Positions 7,317-14,989 of a DNA stretch of 64,000 bases are shown piece by piece. Made by a program: the position numbers and the translations under genes. Every line of letters starts with the position of its first letter. The stretch's first letter is position 1. Under the pieces are notes generated by a model. That model saw only the letters and a list, made by a program, of their open reading frames with translations. It did no database searches and was not told the DNA's origin. Origin of the DNA: Hominenteromicrobium mulieris (GTDB lineage Bacteria > Bacillota > Clostridia > Oscillospirales > Acutalibacteraceae); assembly GCF_020687165.1 (NCBI RefSeq), contig NZ_JAJEQC010000008.1. One strand, 5' to 3'.

Positions 7317-8273
7317 TCACTTATTTTCGAGCGCTTTGATGGCTTCGCCGCAGGCGGCTACCACGCGCGCTTTTACGTCTTCAAGCCCGCCCGTAAGGGA
7401 GCAGCCTGCCGCACCCTTGTGCCCACCGCCGCCGAATTTGGCGCAGACGACGGACGCGTCCGCGGGGTTCGTGGCACGCATGGAGACCTTCCAAACGCCC
7501 CCTTCGCGCTCGCGCAGCGTAAAGCCCAGCAGAACCCCCTCCACCTGGCGCACCATGGCGGAAACGCCGTCGAGATCGTCTTCGGAAGCGCCGGTCTCTG
7601 CGATGACGTCACTCGTCAGGCAAAACACCGCGCATTTACCGTCACAGTGGAACTCCATGTTGCCGTACAGGCGTTTCAGCAGCGCTACGGCAGCGCGGCT
7701 TTTGGTATCAAACATTAGGCGGTTGATCTCCGCGGCGTTCGCACCGTGCTCCAAAAGGTCCGCCGCGATGCGGTACGTGTTTGCGGAAGCGTTCGGGTAG
7801 CGGAAGCAGCCCGTATCGGTGGAAATGCCCGTATAAAGGCAGTCCGCGATCTTCGGCGTGATCTCCGCGCCGAGCGCCGGAATCAAACGCGCGATGAGCT
7901 CGCATGCCGCGCCTGCGGTGCCTTCTACCCACGTTTCTTTGGCAAACGGGCGGCAGGACGCGTGGTGGTCGATGGCAAAATCCGTTTTGTCGCCGTAGGG
8001 CTCCAAAGAGCCGAGCAGCGTTTTATCGGCCACATCAACCGTCACGATATGCTCCGGCTCGAACTCGCCGTATTCGATGCCCTCAAAAAGATATGTGAAT
8101 TTCGGCGGCACGGGGTCTGCACAGCGGAACATGACCGATTTGCCGAGCGCGATGAGTGCGCGGCTGAGCGCCGAAGCGCAGCCGAGCGTATCGCCGTCCG
8201 GCGAGCGGTGGCTGAGGATCAAAATTTTGTCTGCGCCGCGCAGGAAATGTGCGGCATCCTCCAGATTTGCCAT
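7317..8273 (-). CDS. nrnA: DHH/DHHA1 phosphoesterase, NrnA-like
   Basis: Oligoribonuclease (nanoRNase) that finishes RNA decay and, in many Firmicutes, also dephosphorylates pAp. It is 318 residues from MANLEDAAHFLRGADK. DHH-domain motifs are SHRSPDGDTLGCASAL, VDVADKTLLG, the name-giving DHHAS and GISTDTGCFRY (metal ligands). The DHHA1 domain ends in KFGGGGHKGAAGC, the substrate-binding glycine loop. The start is uncertain: a TTG at 8285 is in frame, and the best ribosome site (AAAGGAG) is farther upstream and out of frame. Placement between rbfA and truB matches the operon seen in many Firmicutes. Confidence 0.93.
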   Translation of the reverse strand: MANLEDAAHFLRGADKILILSHRSPDGDTLGCASALSRALIALGKSVMFRCADPVPPKFTYLFEGIEYGEFEPEHIVTVDVADKTLLGSLEPYGDKTDFAIDHHASCRPFAKETWVEGTAGAACELIARLIPALGAEITPKIADCLYTGISTDTGCFRYPNASANTYRIAADLLEHGANAAEINRLMFDTKSRAAVALLKRLYGNMEFHCDGKCAVFCLTSDVIAETGASEDDLDGVSAMVRQVEGVLLGFTLREREGGVWKVSMRATNPADASVVCAKFGGGGHKGAAGCSLTGGLEDVKARVVAACGEAIKALENK

Positions 8274-8343
8274 AAGCGTGACCAAGCTTTCGGGCGGAAT
8301 TTACACCCAAAAGCACTCCTTTCTTTGAATCTTTACGGGAAGC

Positions 8344-8697
8344 TTATTTTTTCTCGTTTTCAAGGTCGTGCAGAATGCGCGAAATGTTGGCGCTGTACTC
8401 AATGGAATCCGTTGCCTTAAAGATCATTTCCGGCACATGGCGCAGCTTTAAGCGGTTTCCGAGCTCGCGGCGTACATAGCCCGCGGCGCTTTTAAGACCC
8501 TTAACGGCATTTTCCGCCGTCTCCATGCCCTCCATGGCGCTGACATACACTGTGCAGTAGGAAAGGTCGTTTGTGACCTCCACACGCACCACACTCAGCA
8601 TGCAGCCGCTGACGCGCGGATCCTTGAGTTCTCTTAAAATAGCGGAAACCTCACGGCGGATATCCTCCGTGGTTCTGCCCAATTTATAACTCGGCAT
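8344..8697 (-). CDS. rbfA: 30S ribosome-binding factor A
   Basis: RbfA binds the 30S head/neck and assists late 16S rRNA processing. It has 117 residues, with a KH-like fold: MPSYKLGRTTEDIRREVSAI at the start, LKDPRVSGCMLSVVRVEVT (conserved core), and LRHVPEMIFKATDSIEY near the end, all diagnostic. It usually follows infB directly; here an M20 peptidase gene lies between them. The peptidase stop is a few bases upstream of the rbfA start, so they are probably translated from one mRNA. Confidence 0.96.
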   Translation of the reverse strand: MPSYKLGRTTEDIRREVSAILRELKDPRVSGCMLSVVRVEVTNDLSYCTVYVSAMEGMETAENAVKGLKSAAGYVRRELGNRLKLRHVPEMIFKATDSIEYSANISRILHDLENEKK

Positions 8698-8700
8698 CGT

Positions 8701-9846
8701 TTATTCTCCTTTCTCTTCCGGCAGGAAGCGCGCGGAAATGAGCTCCGCTGCAACTTTAAAGCCCGCCTTCAGACTTTCTGTTTCAATCCACTCGCCGCGT
8801 GTGTGCTCACCGGCACCGACGCAAAGGCCGATTGCCGCGGCAGGAACGCCGTTTGCAAGCGGGATGTTGCAGTCTGTGGAGCCGGCATACACGCCCGGGC
8901 GCGTGCCGAAATGGTTTTCCACCGCATCCGCGCACTGTGTTAAAAGTGCGGTCTGACGCGGGTCGTGATTTTCTTTGTTGCCGCAAGGGCGCTCGCCGAG
9001 CAACTCTGCCGTGACGTCTACGCCCTCTGCTTTAAATTCTTCCAGTATTTTCTCAAAATATGCCTTGGCATCCATAAGGCACGCGTAATCGTCCGAGCGC
9101 ATTTCGTACAGCATTTCCGCCTGTGCCGCGATGCTGTTGACGGTCGTGCCGCCCGAGATCGTACCGACGTTGAATGTCGTTTTCGCGCTGCCTGCGGGAA
9201 TTTTGTATTGATAGAGCTCCGTGATGATGGCAGAAAGGCGCTCAATGGCGTTTACGTTTCCGAAATCGGCAAACGAGTGACCGCCCGTGGTCTTCACTGT
9301 GACCTTGTAGCGCAGAGAGCCGACCGCCATGCCGACGATGCCGTCAAGGTAGCCGTCAAATGAAATGACCTGCTCTATGCGCTTGCCGTACCGTGCGTTT
9401 AAAGCGCGGCTGCCTTTTAAGTTACCGAGACCCTCCTCGCACGAGTTCATGACAAATACAATGCCGCCGTTCGTTTTCGGCTTTTCGTTTGCGACATAAG
9501 CCGCCATGAGCATAAGCAAAGCGACGTTCGCGGTGTCGTCACCCACAGCGGGGCAGAACCACTTGCCGTCCTTTTCGGTCAGTTCAAGGGGCACAGACTC
9601 CGGGAAAACCGTGTCGATATGCGCCATGAAAATTGCGACGGGCACATCGTTTTCGGCGTTATATTCGTAAATGACGTTTTTCGCTTCATCGATAAAAGCG
9701 TTTTCCGCGCCATGATCCATAAGCCATGCTTTGCAGAATGCGGCACGCTTTTCTTCGTGGTGGCTCGGCGACGGGATCAAGCACAGCGTGCGCAGCAGCT
9801 CCAGCGCCGTTTGGTGATTCGCGAGAACGTATTCGTTCAAATTCAT
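8701..9846 (-). CDS. M20-family metallopeptidase
   Basis: Zinc-dependent amino-/carboxypeptidase or amidohydrolase of family M20, likely cytosolic. It has 381 residues. Metal and catalytic motifs are visible in order: FMAHIDTVFPES (His-x-Asp), VGDDTANVALLM (bridging Asp), NSCEEGLGNLKGSRALN (Glu-Glu), ISFDGYLDG (Asp) and GAGEHTRGEWIE (final His). The middle part is the dimerisation lid domain with GGHSFADFGN. It lies between infB and rbfA, an unusual place for a peptidase. The substrate cannot be told from sequence; a peptide or acyl-amino acid is likely. Confidence 0.88.
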   Translation of the reverse strand: MNLNEYVLANHQTALELLRTLCLIPSPSHHEEKRAAFCKAWLMDHGAENAFIDEAKNVIYEYNAENDVPVAIFMAHIDTVFPESVPLELTEKDGKWFCPAVGDDTANVALLMLMAAYVANEKPKTNGGIVFVMNSCEEGLGNLKGSRALNARYGKRIEQVISFDGYLDGIVGMAVGSLRYKVTVKTTGGHSFADFGNVNAIERLSAIITELYQYKIPAGSAKTTFNVGTISGGTTVNSIAAQAEMLYEMRSDDYACLMDAKAYFEKILEEFKAEGVDVTAELLGERPCGNKENHDPRQTALLTQCADAVENHFGTRPGVYAGSTDCNIPLANGVPAAAIGLCVGAGEHTRGEWIETESLKAGFKVAAELISARFLPEEKGE

Positions 9847-9868
9847 AGGGAATGCCTTTCTAAAGCAA

Positions 9869-9896
9869 AGCCGCGTCCCGCGATGGGGACGCGGCT
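9869..9896 (-). repeat. Intercistronic hairpin between infB and the M20 gene
   Basis: An 11-bp perfect GC-rich stem (AGCCGCGTCCC / GGGACGCGGCT) separates infB from the M20 peptidase gene. On the minus strand it is followed by TTGCTTTAG, not a full U-run, so it is more likely an attenuating or mRNA-stabilising hairpin than a full stop. Confidence 0.6.
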
Positions 9897-9906
9897 GAAC
9901 CGACTT

Positions 9907-12327
9907 TTAGTCTCTGTACTCTTCCATTTCGTAGGCTTCGAGGATGTCGCCCAGCTTGATGTCGCTGAAGCGCTCCAGCGTGATGCCGCAGTCGTAGCCG
10001 TCCTGCACTTCCTTCACGTCGTCCTTGAAGCGGCGCAGGGAAGCAATCTTATCATCGGCAACGATGATGCCGTCACGCACAAGGCGCACCTGCGCGCCGC
10101 GCACGATCTTACCGGAGGTGACGTGACCGCCGATGACCATGCCGACGTTCGTGATCTTGTAGACCTCGCGGCACTCTGCCTTGCCGAGGAACACTTCGCG
10201 GTACTTCGGTGCGAGCATGCCCTTCATAGCGGATTCGATCTCTTCGATGCAGTCGTAGATGATACGGTAGAGGCGCATATCGACACCGTCGCGCTTTGCG
10301 TTCTCTTCCGCGACCGGGTCCGGGCGGACATTGAAGCCGACGATGATGGCGTTCGAGGCGTTTGCCAACATGACGTCGCTTTCGCTGATTGCACCGACCG
10401 CGCCGTGGATGACATGCACGCGCACTTCGTCGTTGGAGAGCTTCTCGAGGGACTGACGGACAGCTTCAACAGAGCCCTGCACGTCGGCCTTGACGATGAC
10501 CTTGAGTTCCTTCATCTCGCCTTCCTTCATCTGCTCGAAGAGGTTATCCAGCGTAACCTTCGTCTGGGAGTTGAACATCTCTTCCTTCTGCTCGGTAAGA
10601 CGCTGCTCAACGAGCTCACGTGCCAGACGCTCGTCGGAAACGGCGTTGAACGTATCGCCGCCGACCGGCACTTCGTTGAGACCCGTGACCTCAACCGGCA
10701 CGGACGGGCCTGCGCTCTTTACGCGCTCGCCACGCTCGTTCATCATGGCGCGAATACGGCCGACCGTGGTACCTGCGACCACGATGTCGCCGGTATGCAG
10801 CGTACCGTTCTGCACGAGGACGGTCGCAACCGGGCCACGACCCTTATCGAGGCGCGCCTCAATGACGGTGCCCTTTGCGGCACGGTCCGGGTTCGCCTTG
10901 AGCTCCTTCATTTCCGCAACGAGCAGAATCATTTCAAGGAGATCATCGATACCCATTTTGGTGTGTGCGGAAACCGGGATGCACGGCACGTCGCCGCCCC
11001 ACTCTTCCGGCACGAGCTCGTATTCGGTGAGCTGCTGCTTGACGAGATCCGGGTTTGCGGCCGGTTTATCCATTTTGTTGATGGCAACGATGATGGAAAC
11101 GCCCGCTGCCTTAGCGTGGTTGATGGCTTCTACCGTCTGCGGCATGATGCCGTCATCGGCTGCGACGACCAGCACGGCGATATCCGTAACCATGGCGCCT
11201 CTTGCACGCATGGTGGTGAAGGCGGCGTGACCCGGCGTATCAAGGAACGTAATGTCCTTGCCGTCGATATTGACGCGGTATGCGCCGATGTGCTGCGTGA
11301 TGCCGCCGGCTTCGCCCGCGGTAACGTTTGCGTGGCGGATGGCGTCCAGAATGGAGGTCTTGCCGTGGTCAACGTGGCCCATGACAACGACGACCGGTGC
11401 GCGCGGCACAAGGTTTGCATCGTCGTCTTCGCTGTCGTCGATGATGCGGTCTTCGATGGTGACGACGACCTCTTTTTCGACCTTTGCGTGGAACTCATCG
11501 GCAATGAGTACGGCGGTATCAAAATCGATGGTGTCGTTGATGGTAGCGAAAACGCCGTTTGCCATGAGCTTCTTGATGACTTCGGCGCTCGTTGCCTTCA
11601 GGCGGAGAGCAAACTCGCCGACGGTAATCTCATCCGGCACGGTGATGGTGATGGCCTTTGCCTTGCGTTCCGCCGCGATGCGGTTGAGTCTTTCTGCTTC
11701 CGTCTCGCGCTTTGCGCTGCGCGGCTTGCCGCGGCGCTGGCTCTTCTGGTTGATCTTCTGTTTTGCGGCAACGGTGTCGTTTTTCACCTTGTCGTACGCC
11801 AGACGGTCGTACTTTTCGTTGTACTTGTCGATGTTGACGTTGACCGTTCTGGTATCGACCACGCGGCGGCGCGGAGCTTCGCTTGCGGACTCCTGTGCCG
11901 GAGTGTTGTTGCTCGGCTGGTTGTTCTGCGCAGGACGCTGCGGCTTATTCTGCTGCGCGTTCTGGTTTCTGTTATTGCCGTTATTGTTGCGGCGGTCGTT
12001 ATTTTTGTTGCGATTATTATTGTTATTCACGTTCTGCTTCTTCGGCTCCTGCGTGTTCTTAGCGGTTTTTTCGCTCGGTTTTTCCGCTGTTTTCCCGGCC
12101 GGCTTCTCTTCGGCCTTTGCCGCATTGCGCGTTGCAAAGTACGCGTCAAAGTTCTGTGCGGCATGATCCTGCGTGAAGCGGTCAAAAACGATATCGAGCT
12201 CGTTTTCTTCTAACGCCGTCATGTGCTTTTTCGGCTCTTTCACGTACTTGCCGAGGATATCCAGCACTTCTTTGTTCGGCACATCCAGATCCTTTGCCAC
12301 ATCATGCACTCTGTATTTAATCATCAT
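9907..12327 (-). CDS. infB: Translation initiation factor IF-2
   Basis: GTPase that places initiator tRNA on the 30S subunit and promotes subunit joining. It has 806 residues. The N-terminal IF2_N segment (VHDVAKDLDVPNKEVLDILG) is followed by a low-complexity Asn/Lys/Gln-rich linker (about residues 75-140), a second IF2_N (VPDEITVGEFALRLK), then the G domain with GHVDHGKT near residue 316, DTPGH and NKMD, and the C-terminal domains that bind fMet-tRNA. The start may be the second Met (12324). The start overlaps the end of the L7Ae-like gene, so expression is coupled to it. Confidence 0.98.
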   Translation of the reverse strand: MMIKYRVHDVAKDLDVPNKEVLDILGKYVKEPKKHMTALEENELDIVFDRFTQDHAAQNFDAYFATRNAAKAEEKPAGKTAEKPSEKTAKNTQEPKKQNVNNNNNRNKNNDRRNNNGNNRNQNAQQNKPQRPAQNNQPSNNTPAQESASEAPRRRVVDTRTVNVNIDKYNEKYDRLAYDKVKNDTVAAKQKINQKSQRRGKPRSAKRETEAERLNRIAAERKAKAITITVPDEITVGEFALRLKATSAEVIKKLMANGVFATINDTIDFDTAVLIADEFHAKVEKEVVVTIEDRIIDDSEDDDANLVPRAPVVVVMGHVDHGKTSILDAIRHANVTAGEAGGITQHIGAYRVNIDGKDITFLDTPGHAAFTTMRARGAMVTDIAVLVVAADDGIMPQTVEAINHAKAAGVSIIVAINKMDKPAANPDLVKQQLTEYELVPEEWGGDVPCIPVSAHTKMGIDDLLEMILLVAEMKELKANPDRAAKGTVIEARLDKGRGPVATVLVQNGTLHTGDIVVAGTTVGRIRAMMNERGERVKSAGPSVPVEVTGLNEVPVGGDTFNAVSDERLARELVEQRLTEQKEEMFNSQTKVTLDNLFEQMKEGEMKELKVIVKADVQGSVEAVRQSLEKLSNDEVRVHVIHGAVGAISESDVMLANASNAIIVGFNVRPDPVAEENAKRDGVDMRLYRIIYDCIEEIESAMKGMLAPKYREVFLGKAECREVYKITNVGMVIGGHVTSGKIVRGAQVRLVRDGIIVADDKIASLRRFKDDVKEVQDGYDCGITLERFSDIKLGDILEAYEMEEYRD

Positions 12328-12647
12328 ATACGCATTTCCTCTCTTTCTCCGTCTGCGATGAGCTGCTTCAGTTTTTCCGCAAATCCGCGGTCACACACGG
12401 CAAGCACACCGGCCTTTTTGCCGATGGCTGCGGAAATTTCTTCCATGGTAAACGCAGGCTCCAAAACGGATACATGATACTTTTCCGCTTCAAAGCGCAC
12501 GTTCTTCTTCGTTTTGTCCGAAAGGTCTGCGGCAAGAATCACAACGCCGCACGCGCCGCTGCGCATGGCTTCCACGGCGGTATCAAAGCCCCAGTTGAGC
12601 TTTCCCGCACGTCTTGCAAGGCCCAAAGCGGACAGTGCTCTGTTCAT
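12324..12647 (-). CDS. ylxQ: L7Ae-family ribosomal protein-like (YlxQ)
   Basis: Small RNA-binding protein of the L7Ae/L30e/S12e/Gadd45 superfamily, which binds kink-turn RNAs; in Bacillus the same locus encodes YlxQ. It has 107 residues: MNRALSALGLARRAGKLNWG at the start, then CGVVILAADLSDKTKKNV and KAGVLAVCDRGFAEKL. The in-frame start at 12686 would add 13 residues but has no better ribosome site; GAGG precedes the start at 12647. It overlaps ylxR by 4 bases and infB by 4 bases, so the three are translationally coupled. Confidence 0.88.
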   Translation of the reverse strand: MNRALSALGLARRAGKLNWGFDTAVEAMRSGACGVVILAADLSDKTKKNVRFEAEKYHVSVLEPAFTMEEISAAIGKKAGVLAVCDRGFAEKLKQLIADGEREEMRI

Positions 12648-12970
12648 TTTTGCGCCTCGCCCGCCTTTCCTTTCACATCTGTACACAGCTCCTGATACAT
12701 GGCGTCATACACGGCGTCTTCAATTTTGCAGGAGAACGCGCGTTCAAAGCGCCGCGCCTTCTGTGCCTTTTTCAGACACTCGGGGTCCCTGCAAACGTAC
12801 GCGCCGCGGCCGGGCTTGCGGCCTGTAAGGTCCAAAGAGACCTCGCCGCCTGTCTGCACACCGTTCTCATCTTCCTTAACGGGGGCGCGCACCACGCGCA
12901 CCAGTTCCTTTTTCGGCTTCATTTCACCGCATCCCGCACACATACGGAGCGGTATTTTCTTTTGTTTCAC
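12644..12970 (-). CDS. ylxR: YlxR family protein (RnpM-type RNA-binding regulator)
   Basis: Small basic nucleic-acid-binding protein. In Bacillus YlxR (RnpM) was reported to bind and modulate RNase P RNA; applying that here is inference. It has 108 residues, with the family motifs RMCAGCGEMKPKKELVRVVR near the N-terminus and GRKPGRGAYVCRDPECLKKA in the middle. It lies between nusA and ylxQ, the conserved order in Firmicutes, and overlaps ylxQ by the ATGA arrangement. Confidence 0.92.
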   Translation of the reverse strand: MKQKKIPLRMCAGCGEMKPKKELVRVVRAPVKEDENGVQTGGEVSLDLTGRKPGRGAYVCRDPECLKKAQKARRFERAFSCKIEDAVYDAMYQELCTDVKGKAGEAQK

Positions 12971-13014
12971 GCTGTATCACGTTCCTTTCTGCGAGATGCA
13001 AGTTTCAAAAGAGC

Positions 13015-14112
13015 TTACGCTTCCTCTTCTTCGCCGAAGAAGCCGCTTTCCGGCTTAATGTCGATCTTCCAGCCGGTCAGCTTGGCCGCAAGGCGGGCGT
13101 TCTGGCCCTTGTTGCCGATGGCGAGGGAAAGCTGGCTGTCCGGCACGGTAACCTTGCAAACGTGGGAACCGTCCTCTGCCGTTTCAACGGAAAGCACGGT
13201 CGCCGGTGCAAGCGCTGCTGCAATGAACTTTGCCGGGTCTTCACTGTAGTCGACAATGTCCATCTTCTCGCCGCCAAGCTCGTTGACGATGTCGGAAACA
13301 CGCGTGCCGCGTGTACCGATGCAGGCACCCACAGCGTCTACGTCCGGGTTATGGGACATAACGGCGATCTTCGTTCTGGAGCCGGCCTCGCGGGCAACGG
13401 CTTTGATTTCTACGGTGCCGTCGAAAATTTCCGGCACTTCCTTTTCAAACAGGCGGCGGATAAGATCCGGGTGCGTGCGGGAGATGATGGCCTTCGGGCC
13501 CTTTTCGGTCTCCTTAACGTCTACAACGTAGACCTGTACGTGGTCGCCTTCCTTGACGTTTTCGGTGCCGACCTGCTCTCCCTTCGGCAAAATGGCTTCT
13601 GCCTTGCCGATCTTCAGGGACAGCGCACCGGTCTTCGGGTCTACGCGCTCTACAAGGGCGCTGACAAGCTCTTGATGGCGACCCTTGAATTCCTGCATCA
13701 TCTGGTCGCGCTCGCTGTCACGGATGCCCTGACGGATGATGTTTCTTGCGGTCTGCGCTGCCACACGGCCAAACTGTTTTGTATCGAGACGGTGGCGCAC
13801 AAAACCGCCGATCTCCGCGCGCGGGTCGTACTGCTTGACGATCTCAAGTGCAATCTCGCGGTTCGGGTTTTCCACTTCCTCTACAATCTCCTTGCGCAGG
13901 AACACGTCAAACTTGCCGCTTTCCGGATCCATGTCGATGACAACGTCTTCGTTGCCGTAGCTGTTCTTGCAGGCGGTGGCAATGGCCTTCTTGATCTTAT
14001 CGATCATGAAATCGACCGGGATGCCTTTTTCCGCTTCGAGGAGCTTCAGAGCCTCAAACAGCTCCTTGCCATCATTGTTCACTTCTTTTTTCTGCGCTGC
14101 TTTTTTTGCCAT
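13015..14112 (-). CDS. nusA: Transcription termination/antitermination factor NusA
   Basis: Binds RNA polymerase and nascent RNA, stimulating pausing and intrinsic termination. It has 365 residues, the short Firmicute form without C-terminal acidic repeats. Order: N-terminal RNAP-binding domain, S1 domain (about residues 135-200), then two KH domains with GXXG loops seen as IGTRGTR and IGNKGQN. It ends in an acidic tail (FFGEEEEA). It is the second gene of the rimP operon, whose leader holds a terminator-like hairpin that NusA might act on (inference). Confidence 0.97.
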   Translation of the reverse strand: MAKKAAQKKEVNNDGKELFEALKLLEAEKGIPVDFMIDKIKKAIATACKNSYGNEDVVIDMDPESGKFDVFLRKEIVEEVENPNREIALEIVKQYDPRAEIGGFVRHRLDTKQFGRVAAQTARNIIRQGIRDSERDQMMQEFKGRHQELVSALVERVDPKTGALSLKIGKAEAILPKGEQVGTENVKEGDHVQVYVVDVKETEKGPKAIISRTHPDLIRRLFEKEVPEIFDGTVEIKAVAREAGSRTKIAVMSHNPDVDAVGACIGTRGTRVSDIVNELGGEKMDIVDYSEDPAKFIAAALAPATVLSVETAEDGSHVCKVTVPDSQLSLAIGNKGQNARLAAKLTGWKIDIKPESGFFGEEEEA

Positions 14113-14181
14113 TTTTCAAATTACCTGCCTTCCGGTATTATTCTTTCAAATTTTTGTATTATAAACGGGAGCCTTCCCGGA

Positions 14182-14664
14182 TCAGTCATAATCTTCGATG
14201 AGGTTGACGCTGGCACATTCTTTTCTGGTGAACGTGACCGTGGTGTCTTCCTCGGTGATGACCTCAAAATCGCCGTTTTCGGCAACGTCGATGAGGATGC
14301 CTTCGAGCTCGCGCACGCCGTTTTCAAGCGGGCGAATGAGCTTTACGCGCACCGGCGCTTCAAGGAAAGCCTCAAAGTGCTCCGGGCGGGTGAGCTTGCG
14401 GTTGATGCCGGGCGAGGAGACCTCCAAGGTATATTCCTGCGGAATGGGGTCTTCGCTGTCCAGTACCGGGTTGATGGCGTGGGTGAGGTCTACGCAGTCG
14501 TCGATGCCTACGCCGCCTTCCTTGTCAATAAAAATGCGCAGATACCAATCCGCGCCCTCTTTCGTGAACGTAACGTCCCAGATTATGAGCCCAAGCTCCT
14601 TTGCGAGCGGCTCTGCCAGCGCGCGCACGATCTCCGTGGTGCTGCCTTTCTTTTTCTCTGCCAT
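14182..14664 (-). CDS. rimP: Ribosome maturation factor RimP
   Basis: RimP helps 30S assembly near S12. It has 160 residues from MAEKKKGSTTEIVRALAEPL. The family motifs are WYLRIFIDKEGGVGIDDCV and YTLEVSSPGINRKLTRPEHF, followed by the C-terminal SH3-like barrel. The longer frame from 14721 is rejected: a GGAGAAAGGA ribosome site precedes the ATG at 14664. It is the first gene of the large translation operon, about 110 bases downstream of a TTGCAA-17-TATAAT promoter. Confidence 0.95.
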   Translation of the reverse strand: MAEKKKGSTTEIVRALAEPLAKELGLIIWDVTFTKEGADWYLRIFIDKEGGVGIDDCVDLTHAINPVLDSEDPIPQEYTLEVSSPGINRKLTRPEHFEAFLEAPVRVKLIRPLENGVRELEGILIDVAENGDFEVITEEDTTVTFTRKECASVNLIEDYD

Positions 14665-14734
14665 ACGCAGCTTCCTTTCTCCGCCCGCTTTTCGGCGGCT
14701 GTGTCTGTTTTGGATATACACCCTAATACAAACA

Positions 14735-14760
14735 AAAGAGCGGGTCGCCCCACTCTTTCA
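14735..14760 (-). terminator. Terminator-like hairpin in the rimP leader (attenuator candidate)
   Basis: On the minus strand AAAGAGTGGG, loop GCGA, CCCGCTCTTT forms a 10-bp stem with one G-U pair, followed by TTTTGTTTGT. It lies between the rimP promoter and rimP, so it would stop transcription of the operon unless bypassed. Regulation by leader termination is inferred from position. Confidence 0.65.
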
Positions 14761-14784
14761 TCATCCTACTATCTTACCGTAAAG

Positions 14785-14813
14785 ATTATACCACAGCGCC
14801 GCCTTTTTTGCAA
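14785..14813 (-). promoter_or_regulatory. Sigma-A promoter of the rimP-ribF operon
   Basis: Minus strand TTGCAA (14813-14808), 17 bp, TATAAT (14790-14785). The start site would be near 14778. Confidence 0.82.
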
Positions 14814-14943
14814 GGAGAAAAACAAAGTTTTCCGCACAAATACGGGTGTGTTTTTACGTTTTGGCGCGGCATTTTTCACAGGCTGTTTGCCCCTGCCGCG
14901 CAAAACAACGTCTGTGCGCTTTATTTCCCGAAAAACACAAAAA

Positions 14944-14976
14944 ACGGACGCGCCACTTTTATGCGGTCACGCCCGT
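14944..14976 (-). terminator. Terminator of the Gld-type ABC operon
   Basis: On the minus strand a 9-bp stem (ACGGGCGTG / CGCGTCCGT, with G-U pairs) is followed by TTTTTTGTGTTTTT, just downstream of the DUF4340 gene stop. Confidence 0.75.
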
Positions 14977-14989
14977 CGTTTGTGTTGTT

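Noticed and set aside
9619..12213. An 864-codon open frame on the plus strand
   Set aside because: It is the mirror of infB in the opposite strand. The translation is Arg/Val/Asp-biased with no domain, and infB on the minus strand is certain.
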